Shown: positions 18,453 through 28,906, numbered from the stretch's first letter. The stretch is 64,000 nt of DNA from Butyrivibrio fibrisolvens 16/4 (GCA_000209815.1 FP929036.1:1645541-1709540), one strand, 5' to 3'. Program-made: numbers and translations. The notes: generated by a model from the letters alone, not told the origin.

Positions 18453-18571
18453 ATTATGCGTGCCTAAAATTAGAAATAATTTATCATACAAAATTTAAAA
18501 CTTTATCGGTATTTATGAAATCCTCCGAATGCTAGAATAGATTCATCTATTTTAGTAAGGGGGATTTTTTT

Positions 18572-20170
18572 ATGGGAATTTTTGATAGACCAATAGTTAA
18601 AAACTTAAATAATGGCGGCAAATTTTGGGAGCATACATACAATCATTTTCATTTAAAAGCATATGTTCCTGCCACGAACATTGATGGAGAAGTACATAAT
18701 TATGGCTTTAGAGCCCCATTGCTTTTAGTATTTGAGGAGGACAGACTTTCAGCAGACAAGGCAGTAGAATTTGCTGAAAATTCAGGATTAGCAAAGATTG
18801 CTTCAGAAAATGATTCAAGCGTGTTATTTGTTTATCCTACCTGTGAGGGGGGCTGGGAAAGAGCTGATGAGACTCTGTACCAAGAGTTAATTGCTGAAAC
18901 AAAAATTGATCCTATTTATTCTGATGGAATTGTAAAATATACCAATTTCTTTGATAAAGAATTTAAAGGATTTTTCATTAGAGGCGCTATCTTTAGAGCA
19001 GATATTTATAGCTTTGGTCAGTCAGCTGATTACTGTGCAAAGCATTTATTAAAAACAATAGAGGGAGAATATCTATGGGGACCAGGAGAGATTACTCCAG
19101 CTATGATTTCCATGGAGGGACTTTCTGTTGTTCCTGATGTGCAAAGAAAGGATATTGCTGTTTTATCTGTAGGAAATCCAGATGAAATAAATAAGTTCTT
19201 TGATGGTTGTGAAAATTTACTTGTCAAGGATAAGGCAGACTACACTAAGGATTTTTATGACTTTGTTAGAAAGTTTAAAATGTGGTGCGGAAAGATGGAA
19301 TTTGAACCTGATTTTGAAGCGCTAAATATGGTTGAGAAAAGAGATTTTACTGAAGTAAAAACCTCATTTGATCACAAGGCAAAATATAAGAATGTGCCAA
19401 GCCATAAGGTAGGGTATTTTGTTTATTATAATAAGGGATTATTTGATAACGGCCCTGTTCCACTTGTAATTGGCTTCCATGGTGGTGGAGATTCTTCTAT
19501 GTATCTTACCTTTGTCTCTGGATGGTGGGAGGTTTGTCACAAGTTTAATTTCCTTTATGTTGGAATTGAAAACCATCAAAATGTTACACCTACTGAGGTG
19601 ATAGATGTAATCAATGATTTAAAATGCAAATACGACATTGATGAACATAGAATATATGCGACAGGATTTTCTATGGGTAGTGCAAAGACATGGGATATGT
19701 TCCAGGAGTATCCTGAAGTATTTGCAGGACTAGCACCAACAAGTGCATTATTCCCTGTAAAAAATAATCCATTTGGATTATCACTAGGAGATCCAAGACT
19801 TAATATGACTGTATCAGTTCCTGTATTCTATTCCGGTGGAGAGAAATCAGTACTTCCAGAGCTTCCATTCCAGGATGAGACTTCCCTTGATAGAATAAAA
19901 TATGCTGCTAAAGTTAATAAACTTACTGTTAAATTTGATGTTGATTATGCTAACAGGGATAACTGGGAGGACTCTATTTATGGAGTTCCAGGAGATAAGG
20001 TTGAAAAAATAACTGACCCATCCCGTGGAAGTGTTTTAACAATAAACTATTACAACAGCGAGGATGGTGTTTGTAGAACAGCCTTTGGTAGTGTAAGTGG
20101 GCAGATACATGAATGTAGAGAGCATTCCTGCGAGCAGGCTTGGAAATTTATTTCAAAATTTACTAGATAA
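18572..20170 (+). CDS. Alpha/beta-hydrolase, esterase of the PHB-depolymerase/CE1-like type
   Basis: The C-terminal half (about residues 285-532) is an alpha/beta hydrolase of the type seen in feruloyl and acetyl-xylan esterases. The oxyanion segment is GFHGGGDSS, the nucleophile is S367 in GFSMGS and a likely catalytic His lies in GQIHECREH near the end. The N-terminal 280 residues are a long extra region without a motif I know. It has no signal peptide, so it should work in the cytoplasm. The GH43 gene follows 23 bases later, which suggests removal of acyl groups from imported plant oligosaccharides. The substrate is inferred from this neighbour only. Confidence 0.75.
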   Translation: MGIFDRPIVKNLNNGGKFWEHTYNHFHLKAYVPATNIDGEVHNYGFRAPLLLVFEEDRLSADKAVEFAENSGLAKIASENDSSVLFVYPTCEGGWERADETLYQELIAETKIDPIYSDGIVKYTNFFDKEFKGFFIRGAIFRADIYSFGQSADYCAKHLLKTIEGEYLWGPGEITPAMISMEGLSVVPDVQRKDIAVLSVGNPDEINKFFDGCENLLVKDKADYTKDFYDFVRKFKMWCGKMEFEPDFEALNMVEKRDFTEVKTSFDHKAKYKNVPSHKVGYFVYYNKGLFDNGPVPLVIGFHGGGDSSMYLTFVSGWWEVCHKFNFLYVGIENHQNVTPTEVIDVINDLKCKYDIDEHRIYATGFSMGSAKTWDMFQEYPEVFAGLAPTSALFPVKNNPFGLSLGDPRLNMTVSVPVFYSGGEKSVLPELPFQDETSLDRIKYAAKVNKLTVKFDVDYANRDNWEDSIYGVPGDKVEKITDPSRGSVLTINYYNSEDGVCRTAFGSVSGQIHECREHSCEQAWKFISKFTR

Positions 20171-20193
20171 TAAGACTTATAGGAGATAACACT

Positions 20194-21694
20194 TTGAAAG
20201 TACAAAATCCTGTTTTAAAAATGGACATGCCAGATATGGATGTAATTAGAGCTAATGGATATTTTTATATGGTTAGCACTACTATGTTTTTACTCCGGGA
20301 GCTCCGATTCTTCGCTCCAAAGATTTAAAAAATTGGGAGATTGTGGCATATATATTTGAAAAAATGGAAGATAACGATATATATGAATTAAAGAACGGAA
20401 AGAATGCTTATGGTGCCTGCCAGTGGGCCACTTCTTTGGCATTTCATAATGGAAAATTTTATGCAGCTTTTGTATGTAATGACATGAAAAAGACTTATAT
20501 TTTCCATAGTCATGATATTGAAAAATCTAATTGGGAGAGATTTGATATTGATGGTATATGTCACGATATGAGTTTTCTTTTTGGGAAGATAAGGCTTATT
20601 TTGTATATGGAAATGGTGACATCTACATGTCGGAGCTTAATAATGATTTGACTGGAATTAATAAAAATGGTCTAAATCAATTATTATTTTCAACTCCTAA
20701 TGCAGATGATGGAATAATGCTTAGATGTGAGGGGTGCCGAGCATATGTAAAAAATGGATATATTTATCTTTCCTTTATTGAATGGCCTAAAGAAGGTATT
20801 TCTAATAGCAGAAGACGTCAGGTTTGCTATCGTTCTAAAAATCTATTAGGTCCCTATGAGCGAAAGGTAATTTTTGATGATGATATGGGATATTTTAATA
20901 GAGGCATAGCACAGGGCGTATTTATAGAAAATGATAATAACAAATGGTATGCTATGCTTTTCCAAGACCATGGAGCAGTTGGCCGTATTCCTTATTTAAT
21001 TCCTATGAAATGGGAGAATGACTGGCCAGTAATTGGGATTGAAGGAAGGGCGCCAGCTGAGTTTGAGATTGATATAGAAGAATGCAAGACTAAGTCTCTT
21101 GTTACCAGTGATGCGTTTAACTATAGTGAAAACAAACTACCATTGCAATTTCAGTGGAATCATAATCCTTTATATGATGCCTGGTCTTTTACAGAAAGAA
21201 AGGGATATTTAAGGCTTAAAAACAAACAGCTTGCTACAAATATTTTGAATGCAAGAAACACCCTTACGGAAAGAACAGTCACTCCTAAATCCGTATATAC
21301 GATAGAAGGGGATTTCTCTAATTTAAAGAATGGAGATATAGCGGGAATTTGCGCTTTTATGGGCAATTACGGAATGATTGGTATTACAAAGGATGAGGAG
21401 AAATTTTTTGTATACTTCAGGCTGTTTAATGGAGAGGAAAAGAGATTTAAGTGTTCTAATATCAAGGGCTTTAATTGTAAAAGCTTTTGGCTAAGAATAG
21501 TCTTTGATTTCGAAAATCAGGATAAGGCCTTTTTCTATTATTCCTGTGATGGAAAGGTATTTATTTCTATGGACGATATTCTAAATATGGAATTTACCTT
21601 GGATGTTTTCGTTGGGTATCGTTTGGGAATATTTTCTTTCCCTACAAAGGAAATAGGAGGATATACAGATTTTAGAAATCTGGTATTTGAATAA
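20194..21694 (+). CDS. GH43-family glycoside hydrolase, likely beta-xylosidase/arabinofuranosidase (two frame breaks)
   Basis: The start is TTG at 20194, eight bases after AGGAG. The frame breaks twice where a T5 run is one T short (20287-20291 and 20578-20582). Rejoined, it is about 500 residues. The N-terminal five-bladed propeller opens with MPDMDVIRANGYFYMVST, in which the first Asp of PDMD is the expected catalytic base, then TPGAPILRSKDLKNWE. The likely acid is the Glu of RCEGCRAY. The C-terminal concanavalin-like domain, seen in GH43 xylosidases, carries FQWNHNPLYDAWSF. It lacks a signal peptide and so acts on imported oligosaccharides. It forms an operon with the esterase gene. Which pentoside it prefers cannot be read from sequence. 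Confidence 0.85.
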
Positions 21695-21699
21695 TATAA

Positions 21700-21745
21700 A
21701 AGAGGAAGAAATTTACTGCTTAGTAAATTCTTCCTCTTATTTTTA
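21700..21745. terminator. Bidirectional terminator between GH43 and aroA
   Basis: The arms AAGAGGAAGAAATTTACT (21700-21717) and AGTAAATTCTTCCTCTT (21722-21738) pair with a single bulge. T-rich tails exist on the plus strand, and the minus strand enters from aroA. Confidence 0.85.
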
Positions 21746-23019
21746 TTTGTATAATTTTTTATAGTTTCGAAAAAATCTGGATATGATATCTGGCAACAAG
21801 CCTCGTTATCAAATGTGGTTTCTCCATCAGCTACCAACCCTGCTATAGCAAATGACATTGCAATTCTATGATCCAGATAAGTTTTGATATTTGTTCCATG
21901 AAGTGGCTTGCCTCCATTTATAATCATACCATCATCAGTTGATATAATATCACATCCCATGTTAGCAAGATTTTCTGTAACTGTAGCGATACGATTACTT
22001 TCCTTAACCTTTAATTCGGCTGCATCCTTTATAATAGTCTGGCCTTCGGCACATGCAGCCATTACAGCAATAACTGGAATTTCATCAATAAGAGCAGGAA
22101 TAATATCACCCTTAACTTCACAACCATGTAAATTGCTGGTAGAAACATGGATATCAGCAACTGGTTCACCACTTACAATTCTTTCGTTTAAAAGTTCAAT
22201 ATTTCCACCCATAGCCTGGGCTACTTTTATGATACCTGCTCTTGTTGGATTCGTATTTACGTTTTTGATTAGTAAATCTGAATTTTCACAAATCAATCCA
22301 GCCACAATAAAATATGCTGCAGAAGAAATATCACCTGGTACAGCAATTTTTTGACCGTTAAGAGTAGGATTTCCTACAATTGTTGCTGTAAGTCCTTCGG
22401 ATTTTATGTTAGCTCCAAATCCAGAAAGCATAAGTTCAGTATGATTTCTGGAAATAACTGGCTCTGTAACAGATGTAATTCCATCGGCATATAATCCTGC
22501 TAAAAGCACGCAGGATTTTACCTGAGCAGAAGCTACAGGAGAGTTGTAGTGAATTGAATGTAAAGACTGACCTCCAATTTCTAATGGTGTGCATCCATTA
22601 TCCTTTAGAGATTTAATATAAGCTCCCATTTCGGAAAGAGGAGTGATAATTCGTCCCATTGGTCTTCTTTGAATTGATTCATCTCCATTAAGGGAGCTAA
22701 TAAAAGGCTGGCCTGCTAAGATACCTGAAATTAGTCTTGTGGTAGTTCCGCTATTTCCAACATCAAGCATAGAACTTGGAGCTTTAAGTCCATGTAACCC
22801 ATTGCCATGAATTACAACATGATCTCCATTTTGATTTATATCTATTCCCATAGCTTTGAAGCAGCTAATAGTAGAGCGGCAATCAGCTCCATCCAGGAAG
22901 CCTGTTAGTTCTGTGGTGCCTTTTGAAATTGCGCCAAACATAACTCCACGGTGGCTGATTGATTTATCACCAGGAACTGATATTTCTCCTTTTAAACTTT
23001 TGACTTTAGTAATTGCCAT
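21743..23019 (-). CDS. aroA: 3-phosphoshikimate 1-carboxyvinyltransferase (EPSP synthase), frame break at the C-terminus
   Basis: AroA transfers enolpyruvyl from PEP to shikimate-3-phosphate. The signatures are PGDKSISHRGVMFGAI (PEP and S3P binding), LDVGNSGTTTRL and the C-terminal DHRIAMSFA. In the given sequence the frame runs to 21538, past the normal end and through the terminator into antisense GH43 sequence. One more A in the A6 run (plus-strand T6 at 21755-21760) gives the normal end FFETIKKLYK and a stop at 21743-21745, for about 425 residues, the usual size. I therefore annotate the shorter gene. The start overlaps the tyrA stop by one base, so tyrA-aroA are a translationally coupled aromatic amino acid operon. 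Confidence 0.93.
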
Positions 23020-24119
23020 TAATTTGTCCTCTGTCTAGTGTAATAATTATTATGTGTCAAAATGGACTGCGCTTTTTTCATAGACTCGTCTGAGTAAAAT
23101 TCTATTCTAAGCACACCAGGTTCAAATTCTCTGTTATGAATAATATCAATGTTTTTAACACTGATATCTGCATCAGCAAGAAGCTGAAGAACACCAACAA
23201 GCGTACCAGGTTTATCATCAATATCGCAATATAATTCGTAAAAGCGAAGCATTGGATTATCAGGAATAGTAATCGAATCTCTATAATCTTTTGCTCTGGT
23301 CCACTGTTTTAGTATTTCATCAGCATCACTCTTTAATATAGCTGTTCTAAAGGCTTCAAGCTCGTCCTTATAAATATCAATAAGTTTAAGTAATGCTGTT
23401 TTATTGCTAAGGAAAATATGCTGCCACATAGTAGGAGAGCCAGATGCAATTCGAGTAATATCTTTAAAGCCTCCGGCAGCAATGGTTTTACATATTGAGC
23501 GTTCATCATCAGTATCCTGAACCAAATTTACCAGGGAAGCTGCGATGACGTGAGGCAAATGGGATACAGCTGCTGTGACATCATCATGCTCCTCGGGTGT
23601 AAGTTTAATTGGTATTGCTCCAAGACTTTTGATATACTTACTAAATTCATCATAGGTATCTGTATTCATCTCAGAATCTGCAGTAAGGATATAATATGCA
23701 TTTTCCAAAATAGATGCAGAAGAGTGCTCGAGTCCTGTAAGCTCGGAGCCTGTCATAGGATGTCCGCCAATAAATTGATTTGTCATACCAAGCTCTCTGG
23801 CAACAGAAGTGATATCGCCTTTAACAGAGCCAACATCTGTAATGATACAGTCAGGCTTTACAACATCTTTTAGCTGTCTAAGGTAATCACAATTAATTTT
23901 AACAGGGCTACAAAGGAAAATGATATCACACTGTCCAAACTGATGGATTTTTAGCAAACCATTATTATCAATAAGTCGTTCCTCAAATGCAGCCTCAATG
24001 GTAGATTCTCTGGAAGCTGTAGCAAGTATTCTTGTATTCGGATATACGTTTAATATCGCTTTTGCGATACTGCCTCCAATTAATCCAAGTCCTACAAATC
24101 CTATAGTTTTTGTTTTCAT
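23019..24119 (-). CDS. tyrA: Prephenate dehydrogenase with C-terminal ACT domain
   Basis: TyrA oxidises prephenate to 4-hydroxyphenylpyruvate for tyrosine. The 366 residues open with a Rossmann fingerprint GFVGLGLIGGSIA. The catalytic region has the GGHPMTGSELTG stretch and the SHLPHVIAASL helix. An ACT domain lies at about 293-360 (YELYCDIDDKPGTLVGVLQL) and probably mediates feedback by tyrosine, as in the family. The gene is transcribed leftward from a promoter that overlaps the promoter of the EF-G-like gene. It is coupled to aroA by a TAATG overlap. Confidence 0.95.
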   Translation of the reverse strand: MKTKTIGFVGLGLIGGSIAKAILNVYPNTRILATASRESTIEAAFEERLIDNNGLLKIHQFGQCDIIFLCSPVKINCDYLRQLKDVVKPDCIITDVGSVKGDITSVARELGMTNQFIGGHPMTGSELTGLEHSSASILENAYYILTADSEMNTDTYDEFSKYIKSLGAIPIKLTPEEHDDVTAAVSHLPHVIAASLVNLVQDTDDERSICKTIAAGGFKDITRIASGSPTMWQHIFLSNKTALLKLIDIYKDELEAFRTAILKSDADEILKQWTRAKDYRDSITIPDNPMLRFYELYCDIDDKPGTLVGVLQLLADADISVKNIDIIHNREFEPGVLRIEFYSDESMKKAQSILTHNNYYTRQRTN

Positions 24120-24173
24120 ATGTTAATCTCCCAAAACATTAGATGCTTTAATACTTTAAAGCGAGAATATATT

Positions 24174-24202
24174 TATATAATATCACATTTATCCGTTGTA
24201 AA
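24174..24202 (-). promoter_or_regulatory. Promoter of tyrA-aroA
   Basis: On the minus strand TTTACA (24202-24197), 17 bases and TATATA (24179-24174). Its -35 box lies on top of the -35 box of the opposite promoter. Confidence 0.55.
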
Positions 24203-24224
24203 TAGTCTGAATATTAAATATAAT
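24196..24224 (+). promoter_or_regulatory. Promoter of the EF-G-like gene
   Basis: TTGTAA (24196-24201), 17 bases and TATAAT (24219-24224). The -10 is perfect. A GC-rich leader follows at 24245-24271, unusual in this AT-rich DNA. Confidence 0.65.
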
Positions 24225-24295
24225 AATATTAAGTTTTTACACATCACGGCGCGGCGGGGAAAAGGCGTCGAATAACTTATTGGGAGGTAAGACAC

Positions 24296-26392
24296 ATGAA
24301 GGTATTTACTACGGACAAAATCAGAAACGTTGTGTTACTTGGACACAGCGGGGCGGGCAAAACCAGTCTCATCGAATCAATGGCTTTTCTAGCTGGTCAG
24401 ATCAGTAAGCCAGGCACTATCGAGGCTGGTAATACCATTAGTGACTACGACAAACTGGAGACAAAAAACAAATTTTCTATTTACACTTCTTTAGTTCCAA
24501 TCATTTGGGGCGATACTAAGATTAATTTCCTAGACACACCAGGTTATTTTGATTTCGTCGGAGAAGCTGAAGAGGCTGTTTCAGCAGCTGATGCAGCTAT
24601 AATTGTAATATCAGGTAAAAGCGGAATTGAGGTTGGTACAAAGAGAGCTTGGGAGATGTGCGATAAATTTAATCTTCCTAGAATGGTATTTGTAACTGAC
24701 ATGGATATAGATGATGCCAGCTATAGAGAAATCGTAGAGGAATTACAAAGCCTTTACGGAAAGAAGATCGCTCCTTTCCATCTTCCTATTAGAGAAAATG
24801 GAGAGTTTGTTGGCTATGTAAATGTTATTCAACAGATTGGTAAACGCTGGAAGGGTGATGGTGCTCCAGAGCATTGTGATGTGCCAGATTATAATCAGGA
24901 ATACTTGGAAAAATATCGTGAAGCCTTGATGGAATCTGTTGCTGAAACTTCAGAGGAATTTATGGATAGATATTTTGGCGGAGAAGAATTCTCTGAGGAT
25001 GAAATTCGTCAGGCACTTCGTGTAAACGTAGCTTCTGGTGATATTGTTCCTGTAATGATGGGCTCAAATCTTACAAACAGAGGACAGTACACAATGCTTA
25101 CAGATGTTGTAAAGTATTTACCTAGTCCTGCTGATTGCAAGATTACAGGAATTAACGCAAATACGAATGAGGTTTATGAGGCAAATTATGACTTCTCTAA
25201 ACCAAAATCAGCATATGTATTTAAGACAATCGTTGATCCTTTCGTTGGAAAGTATTCTCTTATTAAGGTAAATTCTGGTGTTCTAAAGACTGATGATTTA
25301 CTTTATAACAAGCACAAAGAGTCTGAAGAAAAAATTGGTAAACTTTACATTTTAACTGGAAGCAAAGCAGAAGAAGTACCAGAGGTTCATGCTGGTGATA
25401 TTTGTGCTCTTTCTAAATTGCAGAAGGTTGCTACAACAGATTCGCTTTCAACAAAGGCTAATCCAATTCTTTATATCAGAACACCACTTTCAGTTCCTTA
25501 TACATATAAGAGATATAAGGCTAAGAACAAGGGAGATGAAGATAAAATCGCTCAGGCACTTGCAAAGCTTTGTGCTGAGGACTTAACAATCAAGGCTGTC
25601 AACGATGGAGAAAATAGCCAGTCACTTCTTTATGGTATCGGTGACAGACATATTGATATGCTGGTTCAGAAGCTCAATGAAAAGTACAAAGTAGATATTG
25701 AGCTGAGCCAACCAAAGATTGCATTTAAAGAGACAATCAGAGGAAAGGCTGATGTAGAGTACAAGTATAAGAAACAGACTGGTGGTCACGGTCAGTATGG
25801 ACATGTAAAGATGACCTTTGAGCCTTCAGGAAATATGGAAGAACACTACAACTTTACAGAATCTGTAGTAGGTGGTGCAGTTCCAAAGAACTACTTCCCA
25901 GCAGTTGAAAAGGGCTTATCAGAAGCGGTACTTGCTGGTCCACTTGCAGCTTATCCTGTAGTTGGTATCCACGCTAATCTCTATGATGGAAGCTATCATC
26001 CAGTTGATTCTTCTGAAATGGCGTTTAAGGTTGCAGCAAAGGGAGCATTTAAAGATGGTATTATGAAGGCTAATCCAATTCTTCTTGAGCCAATCGAAAC
26101 TCTAAAGGTTGTTGTTCCTGATAGCTACACTGGTGATGTTATGGGTGATTTAAATAAGAGACGTGGACGTGTTCTTGGTATGAATCCTACAGAAACAGGT
26201 GGTAAGACTGAGGTTATGGCTGAGGTTCCTATGGCAGAGCTTTATGGCTATGATACAACACTTCGTTCTATGACAGGTGGATATGGAACATTCTCTTATG
26301 AATTAGCTCGCTATGAGCAGGTTCCATCTGATGTTCAGGCAAAGGAGGTAGAACGCAGAGCTAACAAGATTAAAGACGTAGATGAAGAGTAG
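24296..26392 (+). CDS. EF-G-like translational GTPase (paralogue of FusA)
   Basis: The 698-residue protein has the full EF-G domain order and length. GTPase motifs are GHSGAGKT (G1, residues 17-24) and DTPGYFD (G3). The G4 motif, NKxD in canonical EF-G, is here T134-D135-M136-D137. The same change and the G1 wording mark the EF-G-like paralogue group of Firmicutes and Actinobacteria and not the main fusA. Later domains are normal (KQTGGHGQYGHVKM, with YHPVDSSEMAFK). It is monocistronic with a promoter and a strong terminator. The role of this paralogue is not established. A main fusA is expected elsewhere in the genome. Confidence 0.88.
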   Translation: MKVFTTDKIRNVVLLGHSGAGKTSLIESMAFLAGQISKPGTIEAGNTISDYDKLETKNKFSIYTSLVPIIWGDTKINFLDTPGYFDFVGEAEEAVSAADAAIIVISGKSGIEVGTKRAWEMCDKFNLPRMVFVTDMDIDDASYREIVEELQSLYGKKIAPFHLPIRENGEFVGYVNVIQQIGKRWKGDGAPEHCDVPDYNQEYLEKYREALMESVAETSEEFMDRYFGGEEFSEDEIRQALRVNVASGDIVPVMMGSNLTNRGQYTMLTDVVKYLPSPADCKITGINANTNEVYEANYDFSKPKSAYVFKTIVDPFVGKYSLIKVNSGVLKTDDLLYNKHKESEEKIGKLYILTGSKAEEVPEVHAGDICALSKLQKVATTDSLSTKANPILYIRTPLSVPYTYKRYKAKNKGDEDKIAQALAKLCAEDLTIKAVNDGENSQSLLYGIGDRHIDMLVQKLNEKYKVDIELSQPKIAFKETIRGKADVEYKYKKQTGGHGQYGHVKMTFEPSGNMEEHYNFTESVVGGAVPKNYFPAVEKGLSEAVLAGPLAAYPVVGIHANLYDGSYHPVDSSEMAFKVAAKGAFKDGIMKANPILLEPIETLKVVVPDSYTGDVMGDLNKRRGRVLGMNPTETGGKTEVMAEVPMAELYGYDTTLRSMTGGYGTFSYELARYEQVPSDVQAKEVERRANKIKDVDEE

Positions 26393-26414
26393 AGAAATTT
26401 AAATAATTTTTATT

Positions 26415-26456
26415 AGCCGTGGCAATTACGTTGCAAATTGCCACGGCTTTTATTAT
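26415..26456 (+). terminator. Intrinsic terminator of the EF-G-like gene
   Basis: The arms AGCCGTGGCAATT (26415-26427) and AATTGCCACGGCT (26436-26448) are perfect, and a T-rich tail follows. The leuS -35 box sits at the loop. Confidence 0.9.
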
Positions 26457-26459
26457 AAT
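26431..26459 (+). promoter_or_regulatory. Promoter of leuS nested in the preceding terminator
   Basis: TTGCAA (26431-26436) lies in the terminator loop and first base of the 3' arm. After 17 bases comes TATAAT (26454-26459). The start codon is 33 bases further. There is no room for a T-box leader. Confidence 0.7.
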
Positions 26460-26492
26460 TTCCGTTAGTTGTATAGTTTACGAGGTGAGAAA

Positions 26493-28897
26493 ATGAAACA
26501 TAATTTCAAAGCAATTGAGAAAAAATGGCAAGCAGCTTGGGAAAAAGATGAAATTTTCAAAGCTGTAGATGGTTCTGATAAGCCAAAGTTTTATGGTCTT
26601 GTTGAGTTCCCATATCCATCAGGAGCAGGAATGCACGTAGGTCATATCAAGGCATATTCTTCAGTAGAGGTAGTATCTAGAAAGCGTAGAATGCAGGGCT
26701 ATAATGTATTATTCCCTATCGGATTTGATGCATTTGGTCTTCCTACAGAAAATTACGCTGTAAAGACTAACACTCATCCTAGAAAGATCACTGATGACAA
26801 CATTAAGAAATTTACTACTCAGCTTAAGAGTGTAGGCTTCTCTTTTGATTATAGTCGTACAATTGATACTACTCAGGAGGACTACTATAAGTGGACTCAG
26901 TGGATTTTCCTTAAGATGTTCGAAAAGGGCCTTGTTTTTAGAGATAAGACTCTTGTTAATTACTGCCCACACTGCAAGGTAGTTCTTTCAAACGAGGATT
27001 CACAGGGCGGAAAATGTGATATCTGCGATACAGATGTTATCCAGAAGGAGAAGGATGTTTGGTATCTTCGCATTACAGAATATGCTGACAAGCTTCTTCA
27101 GGGACTTGATGGTCTTGATTTCCCAGAGAATATCAAGCAGCAGCAGGTTAACTGGATTGGAAAATCAAAGGGTGCTTTCGTTAATTTCACTCTTGATGGA
27201 ATAGATAAAAAGCTTGAAATTTACACTACAAGACCAGATACACTTTGTGGAGTTACATTTATGGTTATTGCCCCAGAGCATCCATACATTGATGAGTATT
27301 CTGATAAGATTTCAAATATGGACGATATCTTAGCTTACAGAGCTGAGTGCCAGAAGAAGTCTGAGTTTGAGCGTACACAACTTGTTTCTAAGGACAAGAC
27401 TGGTGTCAGAGTTGAAGGCTTTGATGCAATCAATCCTATCACAGGAAAAAGATTCCAGTATACATTTCAGATTACGTAATGATGGGATATGGTACTGGTG
27501 CTATTATGGCTGTTCCTGCTCACGATCAGCGTGACTGGGATTTTGCTAAAAAGTTTGGCATTGATATTATTCCTGTTATCGAGGGCGGTGATGTTACAAA
27601 GGAAGCATACACTGGTGAAGGTAACATGATTAACTCTGAGTTCCTTAACGGTCTTAACAACAAAAAGGACTCTATCGATAGAATGATTCAGGAGCTTGAG
27701 AAATTAGGCTGTGGTAAGGCTGGTGTTCAGTTCAAGATGAAAGACTGGGCATTCAATAGGCAGCGTTACTGGGGTGAGCCTATTCCAATTGTTCACTGTC
27801 CTACATGCGGTGATGTAGCAGTTCCATTTGAGGAGCTTCCACTTAAGCTTCCTGTAATGGACAAGTTTGAGCCAGGTACAGATGGCGAGTCACCTCTTGC
27901 CAGAGTAGAAAGCTTTGTAAATTGCAAGTGTCCTAAGTGCGGCGGTGCTGCAAAGCGTGAGACAGACACAATGCCACAGTGGGCTGGTTCATCTTGGTAT
28001 TTCCTTCGTTACATCGATCCACATAATGATAACGAATTTGCTGCAATGGACAAGCTCAAATACTGGATGCCAGTTGATTGGTACAACGGTGGTATGGAGC
28101 ACGTTACACGTCACTTGATTTACTCTCGTTTCTGGCATCACTTCCTTTATGACATTGGTGTAGTTAACACTCCAGAGCCATACAAAAAGAGAAGTGCACA
28201 GGGTATGATTCTTGGTGAGGATGGTCAGAAGATGTCTAAGTCTCGTGGTAATGTTATTGATCCACTTGATATTGTAGACGCTTATGGTGCTGATACACTT
28301 CGTACATACGTATTATTTATGGGTGATTACGGCGCAGCTGCTCCTTGGTCAGATGCTTCTGTACGTGGATGTAAGAGATTCCTTGAGAGATTTGCAGGTC
28401 TTACAGATATTGTTACTGATGAGGCAAATAGCGAGTCTATCGAAGCAGGAATACATAAGACAATAAAGAAGGTTTCTGAGGATATCGAGGCTATGAAGTA
28501 CAACACAGCTATTGCAGCTATGATGGGACTTCTTAACGATATTGTTGCAGAGGGACATATTACAAAGGATAATCTTATCCTTCTTGTAAAGATTTTAACT
28601 CCATTTGCTCCACATCTTTGCGAAGAGATGTATGCAGAGCTTGGCGGTGAAGGATATGTTTCCCTTTCAGCTTGGCCAGAATATGATCCAGCAAAGATTG
28701 TAGAATCTACAATCGAAATCGCCGTTCAGATTAATGGCAAGCTTAAGGCTACTATCAAAATTCCTAATGGATGTGAAAAGGATGAGGCTCTTTCAATTGC
28801 TAAGGCAAACGAAGCAGTTGCTGCAGCAATCGAAGGAAAGACTCTTGTAAAAGAAATCTACGTACCTAATAAGATTGTTAATATTGTTGCAAAGTAA
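26493..28897 (+). CDS. leuS: Leucyl-tRNA synthetase (one frame break)
   Basis: LeuRS charges tRNA-Leu. The ATG at 26493 follows GAGGTGAG and gives the canonical MKHNFKAIEKKWQ start. The frame breaks at A5 (27446-27450), where one A is missing. Restored, it reads GKKIPVYISDYVMMGYGTG in the editing domain and the protein has about 801 residues, the normal size. The class I motifs are HVGH within PYPSGAGMHVGH and KMSKS in DGQKMSKSRGN. Zn-binding Cys pairs are CPHCK and CPTCG. The T-rich editing motif TTRPDTLCG is present. Since leuS is essential, the break is almost surely a sequence error. Confidence 0.96.
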
Positions 28898-28906
28898 GGA
28901 GGCACC

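Noticed and set aside
18536-18551. Small inverted repeat AATAGAT-TC-ATCTATT as an operator of the esterase gene
   Set aside because: It lies near a weak TAGAAT box, is AT-only and short, and no clear -35 box is present. Chance is likely.
21908-22354. Plus-strand open frame opposite aroA
   Set aside because: It is antisense to conserved AroA motifs and has no ribosome site.
26393-26492. T-box riboswitch upstream of leuS
   Set aside because: Only 33 bases lie between the promoter and the start. There is no specifier stem or T-box sequence.
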